Positions 57,901 to 63,010 of a stretch of 64,000 nucleotides of DNA are shown piece by piece; position 1 is the stretch's first letter, and every line of letters starts with the position of its first letter. Location: NCBI GenBank assembly GCA_032622095.1, contig CP136067.1, positions 43,135,549-43,199,548 of the forward strand. The letters run 5' to 3'. Below the pieces are notes generated by a model. That model saw nothing but the letters and a program-made list of their open reading frames with translations, did no database searches and had not been told where the DNA came from. Made by a program: the position numbers and the translations under genes. This DNA comes from Siphonodentalium dalli. Taxonomy: Eukaryota > Mollusca > Scaphopoda > Gadilida > Siphonodentaliidae.

Positions 57901-60792
57901 TGGCGTATCCTCAACTTGCGATGAATTGCAGTTGTGCGTACGTAAAAATAGTAGATGGAAAGATCGTAGGGTAGTTAGTCATGCATGTGGATAACCATGG
58001 CTAATAACAACCCACAATATCCTCATCTGCGACGATATCGCAATCATGTGAACAAACTATCCACGAATTTGTCGGGCCCAATTCCTCCACCTACGATTGA
58101 ATCGTGGTCATCTGAACGTTCACTAAGAGAATGCATTGGCATATGGTTTTCGCAAAATTTCAGGAAGCTCTCGTCATCGAAGGGTTAAAATTGCAGTTCA
58201 GAAAAATTCTATAATTGAGTTATATCAAGCTAACGAGAGGCCGATCACGATCGGCAGATGTTAACCCATCCCCTGGCGATAGTAAATTACAATGATCAGA
58301 ATCATAAATGAGAATTTTGGTGTTGAATTATAGAGTAAACTGTTATGTACTATTATAGACAAATGTACATAACACAAATTATTGGAATTTATCGGTCAGT
58401 CGCATTTATATAAGAGAATGCACTGGTACAGGATCTGTAATGCTGCACCACCACAGCCTTTGGTTAAATGTGAAAGGTGACCTGGACATGGAATACTTAG
58501 GTTAAGAGAGTCCAATTTAAGTTTACAATGATAATGCTGACCCATTAATATCAATTATATAGCAGAGCTGTCAACAAATCACAGGAATTGTTTAAGTTGA
58601 AAGCTGACATCTCTATTAAACCAATAACATTTATCTGTAGAGTGATATCTTCAGCTGTTCAAGGCAGCACAGATGTCCAAGTCTACTGTTAATATCATGT
58701 GATGTGTATTGTTGAATCTTTATTTTATATTAGATACCATAGCTTTCTTCATCAGATTATCTGCACATTGGCACAAGAGACATCAGAAAATAATATAGCC
58801 TTATCAATAGCTAAGTATTCCAAAGGCATGGAATGGTGTTAGCTTTTCAAATTTTACTAATTAAAAAAAAAAAATTGTTTTCAATTATAAAAAAAAAATA
58901 TTTTATTATATATTTTTTTTTTATCTATTTATTTATTTATGACTTTTTTTGTGTGGTTAAATTCAGCAAAGGAATTCAATCTAAATTTTATTTTTTTCAA
59001 GAGTGAATATTTTTTCGAAAAAGGGCCATAACTCTGTTAAAAATATTCGGATCAAACCCATATTCAAATTCGATCTGTCTTTTGTGCTGAGAAATTCATA
59101 TACAAAATTTGGTTCCGATCAGATAGAAAATATTTGAGTTATCGCACCATGAGTAAAGTGTCTACGGCTAGACAGACGGATGGACGACGAGTGGTCAATC
59201 CGGACAACGACACTATGTTTACCATACTATGGTATGGGTAAAAATAAAAATGGTTTAAAACCTGTTTATCAAATTTCATTCCATTCAGTCAACATTAGAG
59301 ATGTTTTTATTGCCTCCTTGAAGGAGAGATATGTGTACAGGTATATACATGTTTATGAATACAACAGTGACATTCAAACTAAATCAATTTCACTTATATG
59401 AGGTTGGTTGACCTTTTTCATTGGTCAGATGGAGCAAAGGACACACACAAATATGAGACAATGAATAAATAAGCGTTTCTCATCACACATGAGTTCCAGA
59501 GTAGGATGACTTCCACATCCACATGCATAAGTGAGGAATCCTACCGGCGAGAGTAAATCCAGGAATGAAAATGTAGGAATTCCGAATATGTTAATGATTT
59601 TATACCAGAATTCATTTCTGAGTTCCTGTATGTGCGGAGAGAAGCAATGGAGGTACATGTGTGACATGAGGTCAGAGTATTGGCACCCACAGTGCTTGCA
59701 TAGTGCGTTGTTGTCATATGTCAAATTTCATTCCATTCAGTCAACATTAACATATGTTATCATCCAGAATAACAAAAAACTTGAATTTAAAAGGCCCGTA
59801 ACACTGGTAGAAATGGGCAGATGGAACCCAAAATCGAATATGACCTGTACTTTATGGTTGTTATCCTGCAAACCAAATGTTATTCCATTTAATTAATATT
59901 AAAAAAGGTCCGTAACTTTGGTAAAAATGAGCGGACGGAACTCAAAATAGAGCTTGATCCATATTTTATGGATGTAAACCTGCATTTCAAATTTTATTCT
60001 ACTTAGTTAACACTAAATAAAGTTATCATCTGGAAACAAAAATTGAGCCCAAATTTCAGAAAAATGGGCAGCCGGGCCCCAAAATCGAACTTGACCTTTA
60101 TTTTATAATAGTGAAGCTATATACCAAATATCATTCCATTTATTTAAGCAAATCTAAAATTACCAACCAAAAATTAAATATGAATGGATGGATGGACTTT
60201 TTTATAGATGTAATATCAGCCTTCCATCCAGTGGTATATTTTAGTTCTTAACCCTTTACCCAACAGAATGGCCTTGTGCCAATGCATTCTCTTATATATG
60301 CGAGTCGACCATAGGTCGCCTCGCATATATAAGAGAATGCATTGGCTTAACACATTAAAAATTATAAAATTGTTAAAGAATTTAAGAAAAAATGGTAAAA
60401 AGTGTTAAAAAAAGATTTTTTTTAGGCCAATGCATTCTCTTATATATGCGAGGCGACCTATGGTCGACTCGCATATATAAGAGAATGCATTGGCACAGGG
60501 CATAACTGTAACTATCACAATGTGGTCAAGGAGCCGGTTCCAATGATATCCATATTTGTATGGTTCTATTGAGACAGACCGAAGATATTTTAGGCTGTTG
60601 AAGCTTTATTTGGCCGGTTTTGGCCGGTTTGTTGGGTAAAGGGTTAAAGCAGTAACCATGTGACTAGAGTAGGGAGACACTGAATTTCTTATGAGTAATG
60701 ATGAATATCAGCATGAAAACAATAAAACACTATACCTCTCTCTGCTTCTCTTCGTTCTCTTTCTTCCCTTTCCTTTGCTTCTGTCTTCGCTT
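31049..60792 (-). CDS. Multi-exon host gene, 3' portion (15 exons); possible ZC3H11A-like protein
   Basis: Reconstructed by eye from splice consensus and reading phase. Exons in transcript order: 60736-60792, 57698-57742, 55417-55509, 51959-52036, 51521-51580, 50967-51089, 49593-49808, 47860-47916, 41233-41460, 38635-38715, 37833-38114, 34263-34360, 33147-33225, 31802-32057, 31049-31184. They total 1889 nt and stay open to a TAG at 31049. The product has an Arg/Glu-rich helix, basic linkers, an acidic Ser/Asp/Glu stretch, a 'KTYSPPER' repeat, the segment IKIKSLEEIRKEK, a His/Ser-rich part, and an acidic C-terminus ending DDDDVLKQLDDLLS. ZC3H11A, a TREX-associated mRNA-export factor, has repeated 'IKTLEEI' motifs and an acidic Asp/Leu-rich C-terminus; on that basis I infer a distant homologue. 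Its CCCH fingers are N-terminal and would lie beyond the window. A different low-complexity nuclear protein is possible. The gene structure is much surer than the name. Confidence 0.75.
31322..31527. mobile_element. Palindromic CAGTAATGC MITE
   Basis: From tatagtaatgccctaactaatcg to ggcattactgta, with the usual arms. Lies in the last intron of the host gene. Confidence 0.85.
31640..31785. repeat. Relic of the CCCTTTCTATACTAA family
   Basis: 'gcagaaggattc.tattcattTg.gggaaatgtt', 'aagttcaacaaa' and 'agggaactactcgt.aatg' match the right half of 30072-30378. The TTAA end is degraded. Confidence 0.6.
31802..32057 (-). CDS. Host gene exon: penultimate, Ser/Lys-rich
   Basis: A 256-nt exon, acceptor gtttctccag, donor AAAG|gtaagc, phase 1 to 2. 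Encodes IESTYSGTDSRPKQAVKPTI, a middle with STVRRSLSNKSSSEQSRS, and an end with KPKDDMFDGGSSWASNEKKE. Confidence 0.85.
32138..32430. mobile_element. Dispersed element with GCAGAATGAGGTCC ends
   Basis: Starts gcagaatgaggtcccgagag and carries an inverted-type word set (cctaagcagaatgaggtccc, agagggtgaat). The reverse-complement relative is at 49090-49420 (caccctctgggaacctcatt, gaggtgcccaatgggtg). Confidence 0.55.
32440..33140. other. Intron, no further structure
   Basis: AT-rich intronic sequence; nothing recognised. Confidence 0.5.
33147..33225 (-). CDS. Host gene exon: Ser-rich
   Basis: A 79-nt exon, acceptor ccttatttag, donor TTTG|gtatgt, phase 0 to 1. Encodes SSADMISSKQRSMSDRVPVA then YDDETF. 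Confidence 0.8.
33542..34066 (+). repeat. Dispersed repeat ending in GTATACCCCC(n)
   Basis: Shares 'agaggtgtgactgtcc', 'atgtttcacatgtcagtaaa', 'caggtgcacaggttcc' and 'ggtggttgatgtctgtgcca' with 56197-56817. An internal ~140-bp segment is duplicated. Ends in a C run (34050-34065). Confidence 0.7.
34080..34228. repeat. Decayed hairpin-type TTAA MITE, right end
   Basis: Contains 'gcgaggctccctatgggaga', 'aagagaatgcactggcacag' and 'cctgaaagggTTAA'. The left end is lost at the adjoining repeat. Confidence 0.6.
34263..34360 (-). CDS. Host gene exon: Ser-rich
   Basis: A 98-nt exon, acceptor tgtttttag, donor TAAG|gtatgc. Enters in phase 1 and leaves in phase 0, the first break in the run of symmetrical exons. 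Encodes VQADHSNATTSKESRIKSVL, then SRPSSSLITLTK. Confidence 0.8.
34670..37296 (+). mobile_element. Tandem-core array (pearl/Helentron-like), about 15 units
   Basis: Left flank tgaaagtgtcaatgacac and gtagctcaacttggaaaggg. Then about fifteen ~163-bp units ('ccaagatggctgctggcggc', 'gaccccaaaatgactcgttc', 'ccatgacaaattttatgatg', 'tagtcatacaaagagtaaaa'). Right flank with the hairpin agctcaaactttac ... gtaaagttgagCTAA. The left-end word tagctcaactt is the inverse of the right-end aagttgagcta (subterminal inverted repeat). Open frames through the array merely follow the repeat. The architecture matches pearl elements of oysters and Helentron-associated elements; the assignment is by architecture only. 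Confidence 0.85.
37465..37690. repeat. Relic of the CCCTTTCTATACTAA family
   Basis: 'ccctttaatttactta', 'ccagttataaaagtatacat', 'gaaatggtctattattca' and 'aagttcaaca' match the 30072-30378 element. Confidence 0.55.
37833..38114 (-). CDS. Host gene exon: SLDERIRQRK helix and His/Ser-rich region
   Basis: A 282-nt exon, acceptor ttatcttctcag, donor GCAG|gtaac, phase 1-1. Begins DESTPDTKLRSLDERIRQRK, a likely short helix, followed by a His/Ser-rich part (SSTTHHHRAESSRHHK) and a basic end. Confidence 0.85.
38635..38715 (-). CDS. Host gene exon: IKxKSLEEI motif
   Basis: An 81-nt exon, acceptor cttctccttag, donor CAAG|gttagt, phase 1-1. It encodes KKSDIKIKSLEEIRKEKERR followed by KKDKHQ. The 'IKIKSLEEI' core closely resembles the 'IKTLEEI' motifs that recur in ZC3H11A proteins; this is the best single clue to the identity of the gene. 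Confidence 0.8.
38919..39554. mobile_element. Element with AGGGCCCTGC-type ends
   Basis: AGGGCCCTGCGAATC at the left pairs with gaatTGATTTGCAGGTCCCT at the right. The subterminal regions are rich in 'gaatca/aatcgaat' words in both orientations. It appears inserted in the left end of a hairpin-type MITE (ccctttcat left of it, 'aaactggaaatgcactggtg' right). hAT-like ends; no clear 8-bp duplication found. Confidence 0.5.
39597..39776. repeat. Two decayed ~70-bp hairpins
   Basis: 'cttatatatgcgagtctcc..agggagcctcgcatatataag' at 39610-39660 and a more degraded one at 39710-39776. These are remains of the hairpin-type MITE interrupted by 38919-39554. Confidence 0.7.
39962..40180. mobile_element. 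Palindromic CAGTAATGC MITE, complete
   Basis: tacagtaatgctctaattaa ... agggcattaatgta, with near-perfect arms meeting at aaagctctcggggagagcttt. The best preserved copy in the window. Confidence 0.9.
40541..40706. mobile_element. Hairpin-type TTAA MITE, truncated right
   Basis: TTAACCCTTCCATGACTGG followed by one hairpin (40589-40655) and half of a second. It stops abruptly at 40706 in the middle of the second hairpin, where an inverted CAGTAATGC MITE fragment starts. Confidence 0.8.
40707..40965 (-). repeat. Inverted duplicate of 39790-40060
   Basis: Reverse complement of 39790-40060: the half MITE (ggcaacaagccatatttccg ... gagcattactgta) plus ~150 bp of flank (aagtagaaacactctttt, gcagaacaaagtgaacctga, caccatgcagtctgttt-like words). 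Almost no differences. Confidence 0.85.
40937..41191. mobile_element. Hairpin-type TTAA MITE (CCCTTNCATGA ends)
   Basis: TTAATCTTTCCATGACTGG ... ctcccgtcatgaaaggGTTAA with two hairpins (40984-41054, 41081-41145). Its first ~170 bp are a direct repeat of 40541-40706. Confidence 0.8.
41233..41460 (-). CDS. Host gene exon: KTYSPPER octapeptide repeats
   Basis: A 228-nt exon, acceptor ttgtcttcag, donor GATG|gtaagt, phase 1-1. Begins with SHSKTVKPIKRKHEE, then four imperfect copies of an 8-residue unit: KKTYSLPE, RKTYSPPE, RKTYSPPE, KKTHNPPD (24-nt DNA repeat). Ends SYLDKLKSASD. The Ser-Pro and Tyr-Ser-Pro sites could be phosphorylated by proline-directed kinases (inference). Confidence 0.85.
41516..41914 (-). 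mobile_element. Double-hairpin TTAA MITE (CCCTTTACCCAACA ends)
   Basis: TTAA + CCCTTTACCCAACA ... TGTTGGGTAAAGGG + TTAA, 399 bp. Inside are two ~70-bp hairpins (41553-41612 and 41692-41762) separated by an AT-rich stretch (ttaaaaattataaaattg), then a unique part with 'cacaatgtggtcaaggagcc' and 'ggccggttttggccgg'. I call this orientation minus because most other copies face the other way. Confidence 0.9.
42078..42332. mobile_element. Two-hairpin TTAA MITE (CCCTTACATGATGGG end), copy 1
   Basis: TTAACCCTTACATGATGGG ... ccagtcatggaaggGTTAA; hairpins at 42128-42194 and 42221-42283. Confidence 0.85.
42448..42847 (+). mobile_element. Double-hairpin TTAA MITE, copy in unit 1
   Basis: Left TTAA mutated to GTAA; right TTAA intact. 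Hairpins 42600-42668 and 42751-42820. Confidence 0.88.
43010..43272. mobile_element. Two-hairpin TTAA MITE, copy 2
   Basis: As copy 1, with ttaaaccaatgcattctctt kept before the second hairpin, where copies 1 and 3 have an 8-bp deletion. Confidence 0.85.
43355..43754 (+). mobile_element. Double-hairpin TTAA MITE, copy in unit 2
   Basis: The left side reads ATGA instead of TTAA and lacks the ~25 bp (ttaaggattataccaaataa) present in the other units. Right TTAA intact. Confidence 0.88.
43917..44173. mobile_element. Two-hairpin TTAA MITE, copy 3
   Basis: Same ends; the first hairpin has an extra TA in its stem (cttatatatatgcgag). Confidence 0.85.
44289..44678 (+). mobile_element. Double-hairpin TTAA MITE, copy in unit 3
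   Basis: Both TTAA intact. Hairpins 44434-44499 and 44580-44648. One 'aaaccggcc' is deleted from the left part compared with unit 1. Confidence 0.9.
44902..45063. repeat. Foldback repeat, ~160 bp
   Basis: tagaggatctccaacgagtt and atgttgggatatcatataag pair with cttatatcccaacataacga and gttgaagatcttgtat; the middle (aatttatgaaatgaatttca) is itself palindromic. Confidence 0.75.
45293..45658 (+). mobile_element. Double-hairpin TTAA MITE with collapsed first hairpin
   Basis: Both TTAA and both ends intact. The first hairpin is reduced to gcattctcttatatatgcga joined to tataagagaatgc; about 26 bp around the tip are gone. The second hairpin (45561-45629) is complete. Confidence 0.9.
45840..45934. 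repeat. Old repeat, left half (interrupted)
   Basis: Matches 52212-52295 (aataatcttgct.aaa.tagtta.ttttat.aatatt). Continues at 47523 after the Harbinger-like insertion. Confidence 0.75.
45935..47522. mobile_element. Harbinger-like non-autonomous element with TTA duplication
   Basis: Left end ggtgacgtttacacatagcc and right end (reverse complement) gggggtgtttatacattacc are imperfect inverted repeats of ~28 bp that both continue as ccggYgaag. Flanked by TTA (45932-45934 and 47523-47525). The left end carries extra tandem 'gccggcgaa' words. 1588 bp, no transposase. A 3-bp TTA/TAA duplication with G-rich ends fits PIF/Harbinger. Confidence 0.75.
47523..47745. repeat. Old repeat, right half (interrupted)
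   Basis: Matches 52300-52515 (tgcagtga, 'atcgaga.gtaaatatttacaa', 'ttgagcgtagttcaga', 'gtagaatgc.acattc'). Confidence 0.75.
47860..47916 (-). CDS. Host gene exon: short basic exon
   Basis: A 57-nt exon, acceptor tcctttcag, donor CAG|gtgggt, phase 1-1. It encodes VNRKGVISLKGIAPKTQS. The intron that follows is >6 kb and filled with mobile elements. Confidence 0.75.
48056..48225. mobile_element. Palindromic CAGTAATGC MITE, outer ends missing
   Basis: aatcgactccttaaccacag ... gtggttaaggagtcgatt. The outer CAGTAATGC ends are missing on both sides. It is palindromic, so open frames on both strands look alike; neither is a gene. Confidence 0.85.
48521..48735. mobile_element. Compact single-hairpin TTAA MITE (GAGTGCCAGG ends)
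   Basis: TTAA + CGCTTTGAGTGCCAGG ... CCTGGCACTCAAAGGG + TTAA, 215 bp, with one hairpin (48612-48684). The ends differ from the other hairpin-bearing families. Confidence 0.85.
49090..49420 (-). mobile_element. Dispersed element with GCAGAATGAGGTCC ends, reverse copy
   Basis: Reverse-complement relative of 32138-32430. A second 'caccctctggggacctcatt' end is at 49398-49420. Confidence 0.55.
49515..49592 (-). repeat. 36-bp tandem repeat of an exon end
   Basis: Two extra copies of the last 36 nt of the acidic exon plus its donor region. In the copies the donor GTGAGA is changed to CTGAGA and TTGACT. See the exon at 49593-49808. Confidence 0.85.
49593..49808 (-). CDS. Host gene exon: acidic Ser/Asp/Glu-rich region
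   Basis: A 216-nt exon, acceptor tatctcgcag, donor AAAAAAG|gtgaga, phase 1-1. It encodes a long acidic low-complexity stretch (DSDDDSDDDD, then repeated SES/SEE and EEEEEE) and ends PRKPDRLSKK. The last 36 nt together with the donor are repeated twice more immediately downstream (49515-49592), where the frame also stays open; the donor is intact only in the first copy. The phase of the next exon fits use of that first donor. Confidence 0.75.
50037..50425 (+). mobile_element. Double-hairpin TTAA MITE
   Basis: Both TTAA intact; the left end reads CCCTTTACCCAAAACC with a small deletion. Hairpins 50178-50244 and 50327-50394. Confidence 0.9.
50570..50952. mobile_element. Hairpin-type TTAA MITE with AT-rich expansion
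   Basis: Right end catcatgaaggGTTAA at 50949-50952 and one full hairpin (50837-50903). The left part is half a hairpin (tataagagaatgcattggcc at 50571) followed by ~220 bp built of 'ttcttacattctttaacaat' repeats, an expanded version of the inter-hairpin spacer of the double-hairpin family. Confidence 0.75.
50967..51089 (-). CDS. Host gene exon: Lys/Arg-rich, ESSDDE phospho-acceptor-like site
   Basis: A 123-nt exon, acceptor ttttcatcag, phase 1-1. Of several candidate donors only TATG|gtacgg keeps the reading frame; the nearer GAA|gtatgg would put a stop codon at the start of the next exon, which is why I chose the former. Contains KKKKARREESSDDERRVRR, a basic cluster with an acidic Ser site of casein-kinase-2 type. 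Confidence 0.75.
51100..51175 (+). repeat. Left end of the tandem-core element
   Basis: tggaagtgtcaatgacac, gtagctaaacttgg, gataatgtcat, tacagtcaat; no core or right end follows. Confidence 0.75.
51186..51357. mobile_element. CAGTAATGC MITE, rearranged
   Basis: acagtaatgctctaagtaatcg at the left; a 50-bp piece (ctttccaatgaatggcaaca) is duplicated; right end acttagagtattactgta. Confidence 0.8.
51521..51580 (-). CDS. Host gene exon: basic linker
   Basis: A 60-nt exon, acceptor cattttgcag, donor AAG|gtgag, phase 1-1. It reads RHEQAPSQKMPIKTKVREK. 'PIKTKV' echoes 'PPIKHARL' of the preceding exon, hinting at a repeated short linear motif. Confidence 0.8.
51903..51937 (+). repeat. G35 homopolymer
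   Basis: 35 consecutive G on the + strand, 21 nt from the host-gene exon at 51959. The true length may differ because such runs are hard to sequence. Confidence 0.85.
51959..52036 (-). CDS. Host gene exon: basic linker
   Basis: A 78-nt exon, acceptor aactttcag, donor AAG|gttagg, phase 1-1. It encodes DAADVSRRRQQVPPIKHARL followed by QLKTK. The 5' end of the following intron runs into a 35-base homopolymer tract (C on the gene strand) only 21 nt from the exon edge. Confidence 0.8.
52200..52515. repeat. Unoccupied paralogue of the repeat at 45840/47523
   Basis: Same sequence as the two halves at 45840-45934 and 47523-47745 without the 1.6-kb insertion; continuous across 'ttattaaatgcagtga'. 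Confidence 0.75.
53182..53712 (+). mobile_element. 5' LTR of a non-autonomous LTR retrotransposon
   Basis: Begins TGTAGAGTAATGATCC and ends TTCTTCCACA (TG...CA). It is almost identical to 54647-55171. Its first ~75 bp are tandemly duplicated (second copy from 53257), with G runs of 10 and 16. TATATAAA at 53507-53514 and AATAAA at 53675-53680 could be promoter and polyadenylation signals. Confidence 0.85.
53713..54646 (+). mobile_element. Internal region of the LTR element, no gag-pol
   Basis: 934 bp. It contains imperfect ~75-bp repeats (acagaagatagcagccaa, actttataaaattgctacag), a Lys/Glu/Asn-rich 92-codon open frame (53859-54137) of doubtful meaning, and a polypurine-like aaaataagggggaccc just before the 3' LTR. 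No protease, reverse transcriptase or integrase motif is present, so it needs enzymes from elsewhere. Confidence 0.75.
54647..55171 (+). mobile_element. 3' LTR of the non-autonomous LTR retrotransposon
   Basis: Same as the 5' LTR apart from G-run lengths and rare substitutions (e.g. aactaataagcgg versus aattaataagcgg). The flank is AGGG(G) after it and AGGG(T) before the 5' LTR, a probable 4-5-bp target duplication. Confidence 0.85.
55417..55509 (-). CDS. Host gene exon: end of charged helix, basic linker
   Basis: A 93-nt exon, acceptor ctgttttcag, donor AAG|gtatga, phase 1-1. It begins KRAEEERYAAERAKPKS, ending the helix, then becomes basic (KHLRMRRQNQ). The basic end could be a nuclear localisation or RNA-binding stretch; that is inference. 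Confidence 0.8.
55540..55913. mobile_element. Foldback element (interrupted by the hAT-like element)
   Basis: The arm 55548-55726 (ggtggccttcatggtgggta, gttaaaatagtcacaccc, cagaaagaatatta, ttatgtaaacaaaagc) pairs with 55746-55913. The distal end of the right arm resumes at 57401 (ccgcgaaggccatcattgcc). Ends close to TTTAAA on both sides. Confidence 0.8.
55914..57400. mobile_element. hAT-like non-autonomous element with 8-bp duplication
   Basis: Inverted ends TAGTGTTGAAACGATTA ... TAATCATTTCAACACTA, with subterminal 'gactagtcg' words. Flanked by CCGTGAAG (55906-55913) and CCGCGAAG (57401-57408), an 8-bp duplication with one difference. 1487 bp. Interior holds the dispersed repeat at 56197-56817. 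No transposase seen. Confidence 0.85.
56197..56817 (+). repeat. Dispersed repeat ending in GTATACCCCC(n), second copy
   Basis: Relative of 33542-34066, with the internal block 'gaccgaaaaatgtaggaata' / 'gcatgttgc.aaaaaaattc' duplicated (~180 bp period). Ends in runs of C and G around an 'acttcgttgctg' loop (56774-56813). Confidence 0.7.
57698..57742 (-). CDS. Host gene exon: Arg/Glu-rich helix, 45 nt
   Basis: A 45-nt exon between acceptor gtttttcag and donor G|gtaag. It reads AKERELRARREADR in the frame passed on by the preceding exon (joining codon GAA, Glu). Phase 1 on both sides. It continues the charged helix. Confidence 0.75.
58116..58195. repeat. Right end of a hairpin-type TTAA MITE
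   Basis: 'taagagaatgcattggcata', 'aaatttcaggaagctctcgt', 'catcgaagggTTAA'. The left part is missing. The repeat aacgagaggccgatca (58231-58275), also at 13371, follows. Confidence 0.65.
58276..59008. other. Intron, no clear feature
   Basis: A hairpin half ('ttatataagagaatgcactg') at 58407-58427 and T/A-rich runs near 58860-58930. Nothing else. Confidence 0.45.
59009..60240. repeat. Degenerate dispersed repeat
   Basis: Repeated words 'aaagggccataactctgtt', 'ggtagaaatgggcagatgga', 'cccaaaatcgaa.ttgacc', 'caaat.tcattccatt.a.t'. Related to 25530-26170. It is interrupted by the retrotransposon fragment 59298-59720. Confidence 0.6.
59298..59720 (-). mobile_element. 5'-truncated non-LTR retrotransposon fragment with 29-bp target duplication
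   Basis: Flanked by identical 29-bp copies beginning tcaaatttcattccattcag (59269-59297 and 59721-59749). On the minus strand the insert encodes a C-terminal zinc-knuckle-like end of an ORF2 (CKHCGCQYSDLMSHMYLHC, then FGIPTFSFLDLLSPVGFL) and closes with ggaggcaataaaaacatctc. It is not the same family as the element at 14-22 kb. Confidence 0.85.
60248..60647 (-). mobile_element. Double-hairpin TTAA MITE
   Basis: Complete copy, both TTAA intact, same orientation as 41516-41914. Hairpins 60277-60345 and 60426-60493. Confidence 0.92.
60736..60792 (-). CDS. Host gene exon (first in window): Arg/Glu-rich helix
   Basis: Acceptor ccaacag and donor GAG|gtata frame 57 nt, phase 1 on both sides. It reads AKTEAKEREERERREAER, a charged heptad-like pattern typical of a single alpha-helix or coiled coil. 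It resembles the next exon (AKERELRARREADR), so the two may be duplicates of one short exon. Earlier exons, including the start codon, are not found between here and the right edge. Confidence 0.7.
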
Positions 60793-61021
60793 CTGTTGGT
60801 GTTAGATAAATTAAATTTGAAAGATACTATGCTACTTAGATAGAGATGAGCCATTTATTATATTATTACAGTGAGCTGATAACTGTATTAATAATTATTT
60901 ATATGTACATAGGCATTGTGCTTTGACATAGCACTAAGTGACCAGTTTGCATTATTATTCCCAACAAAATGCCTATTTCGCTTAAAGTCTTGTAACAGAT
61001 AGATCTTCAATTGAAAGATAT

Positions 61022-62795
61022 ATGAAAGTGTCAATGACACTGTAGCTCAACTTGGAAAGGGAATAATTTAATGTATTACAGTCAATGGAGCGATTAGGAA
61101 TGTGGAAAGTTGAATGTCTAATACTAGTTAAAAGACATGGAAGTAAAATCCAAGATGGCTGCTGGCGGACATGTTTTTGGCCGAATGACTCCAAAATGAG
61201 TCGTTCCCATCTACATGTCATCGTTAACATCCATGACAAATTTTATGACGATCAGACTAAAGGTACAACCTGTAGCCCATGCTAAAGAATTTAGTCATAC
61301 AAAGAGTAAAATCCAAGATGGCTGCTGGCGGCCATGTTTTTTGGCCGAATGACACCAAAATGACTCGTTCCCATCTACATGTCATTATTAACATTCATGA
61401 CAAATTTTATGATGATCAGACTAAAGGTACAACCTGTAGCTCGTGCTAAAGGATTTAGTCATACAAAGAGTAAAATCCATGATGGCTGCTGGCCGCCATG
61501 TTTTTTGGCCGAATGACCCCAAAATTACTCGTTCCCATCTACATGTCAATATTATCATCCATGACAAATTACATGATGATCAGACGAACAGTACGACCTG
61601 TGGCCCGTGCTAATGGATTAAATTTTGAAATCCAAGATGGCCGCTGGCAGCCATGTTTTTTGTCCGAATGACCCCAAAATGACTCGTTCACATCTGCATG
61701 TCAATGTTAACATCCATGACAAATTTGATGATGATCAGACTAAAGGTACGACCTGTAGCCCGTGCTAAAGAATTTAGTCATACAAAGAGTAAAATCAAAG
61801 ATGGCTGCTGGCCGCCATGTTTTTTGGCCGAATGACCCCAAAATTACTCGTTCCCATCTACATGTCAATATTAACATCCACGACAAATTTCATGATGATC
61901 AGATGAACAGTACGATCTGTGGCCCGTGCTAATGGATTGAATTTTGAAATCCAAGATGGCCGCTGGTGGCCATTGTTTTTGGGCCAAATGACCCCAAAAT
62001 TACTCGTTCCCATCTACATGTCAATATTAACATCCATGACAAATTTGATGATGATCAGACTAAAGGTACGTCCTGTAGCCCGTGCTAAAGAATTTAGTCA
62101 TACAAAGAGTAAAATCCAAGATGGCTGCTGGCCGCCATGTTTTTTGGCCGAATGACCCCAAAATTACTCGTTCCCATCTACATGTCAATATTAACATCCA
62201 TGACAAATTTCATGATGATCAGACGAACAGTACGACCTGTGGCCCGTGCTAATGGACTGAATTTTGAAATCCAAGATGGCCACTGGCGCCCATGTTTTTT
62301 GTCCGAATGACCCCAAAATGACTCGTTCCCATCTATATTCCAATTTCAACAGCCATGACAAATTTTATGATGATCGGACTAAAGGTACGACCTGTAGCCA
62401 GTGCTAAAGGATTTAGTCATACAAAGAGTGAAATCTAAAGATGCCTGCTGGCGGCCATGTTTTTGGGCCAAATGACCCCAAAATGACTCGTTCCCATCTA
62501 CATGTCAATATTAACATCCATGTCAAATTTCATGACGATCAGACAAACAGTACGCCCTGTAGCCTGTGCTAATGGATTGAATTTTGAAATGCAAGATGGC
62601 CACTGGTGGCCATGTTTTTTTAACGAATGACCCCAAAATTAATCATTCTGGTCTAAATGTTGATGTCAACATTTCATAATGATCCGACCAAAGGTGCGAC
62701 CTGTAGACTGCATTGTTGACGCCTTACACACACACGGACGACGGACGACAAAGCCATGGCAATAGCTCAAACTTTACAAAGAAAAGTTGAGCTAA
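61022..62795 (+). mobile_element. Tandem-core array (pearl/Helentron-like), about 10 units
   Basis: Same left flank, ~160-bp core unit and right hairpin/CTAA end as 34670-37296. Unit types alternate: one joined by 'tagtcatacaaagagtaaaa' and one by 'ggattgaattttgaaatcca'. Confidence 0.88.
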
Positions 62796-63010
62796 TAAAC
62801 AGGCCTGTAAATTTGAGGTGAACGACCATTCAGTTTGCCTGGAGGTTATCTAAAATGAAAATGCCCCACAAAAAAAAAAACAGGTCGTACAAAAGTCTTA
62901 TAAATGCAGATCTTGCGATAACTAATTATCACCTTAATTTTTGCTCAATCAAGTCCCAAAATGAGATATTCAAATTTCTTATGGTAGTTCGATGACTTGC
63001 CCATCTGTAG

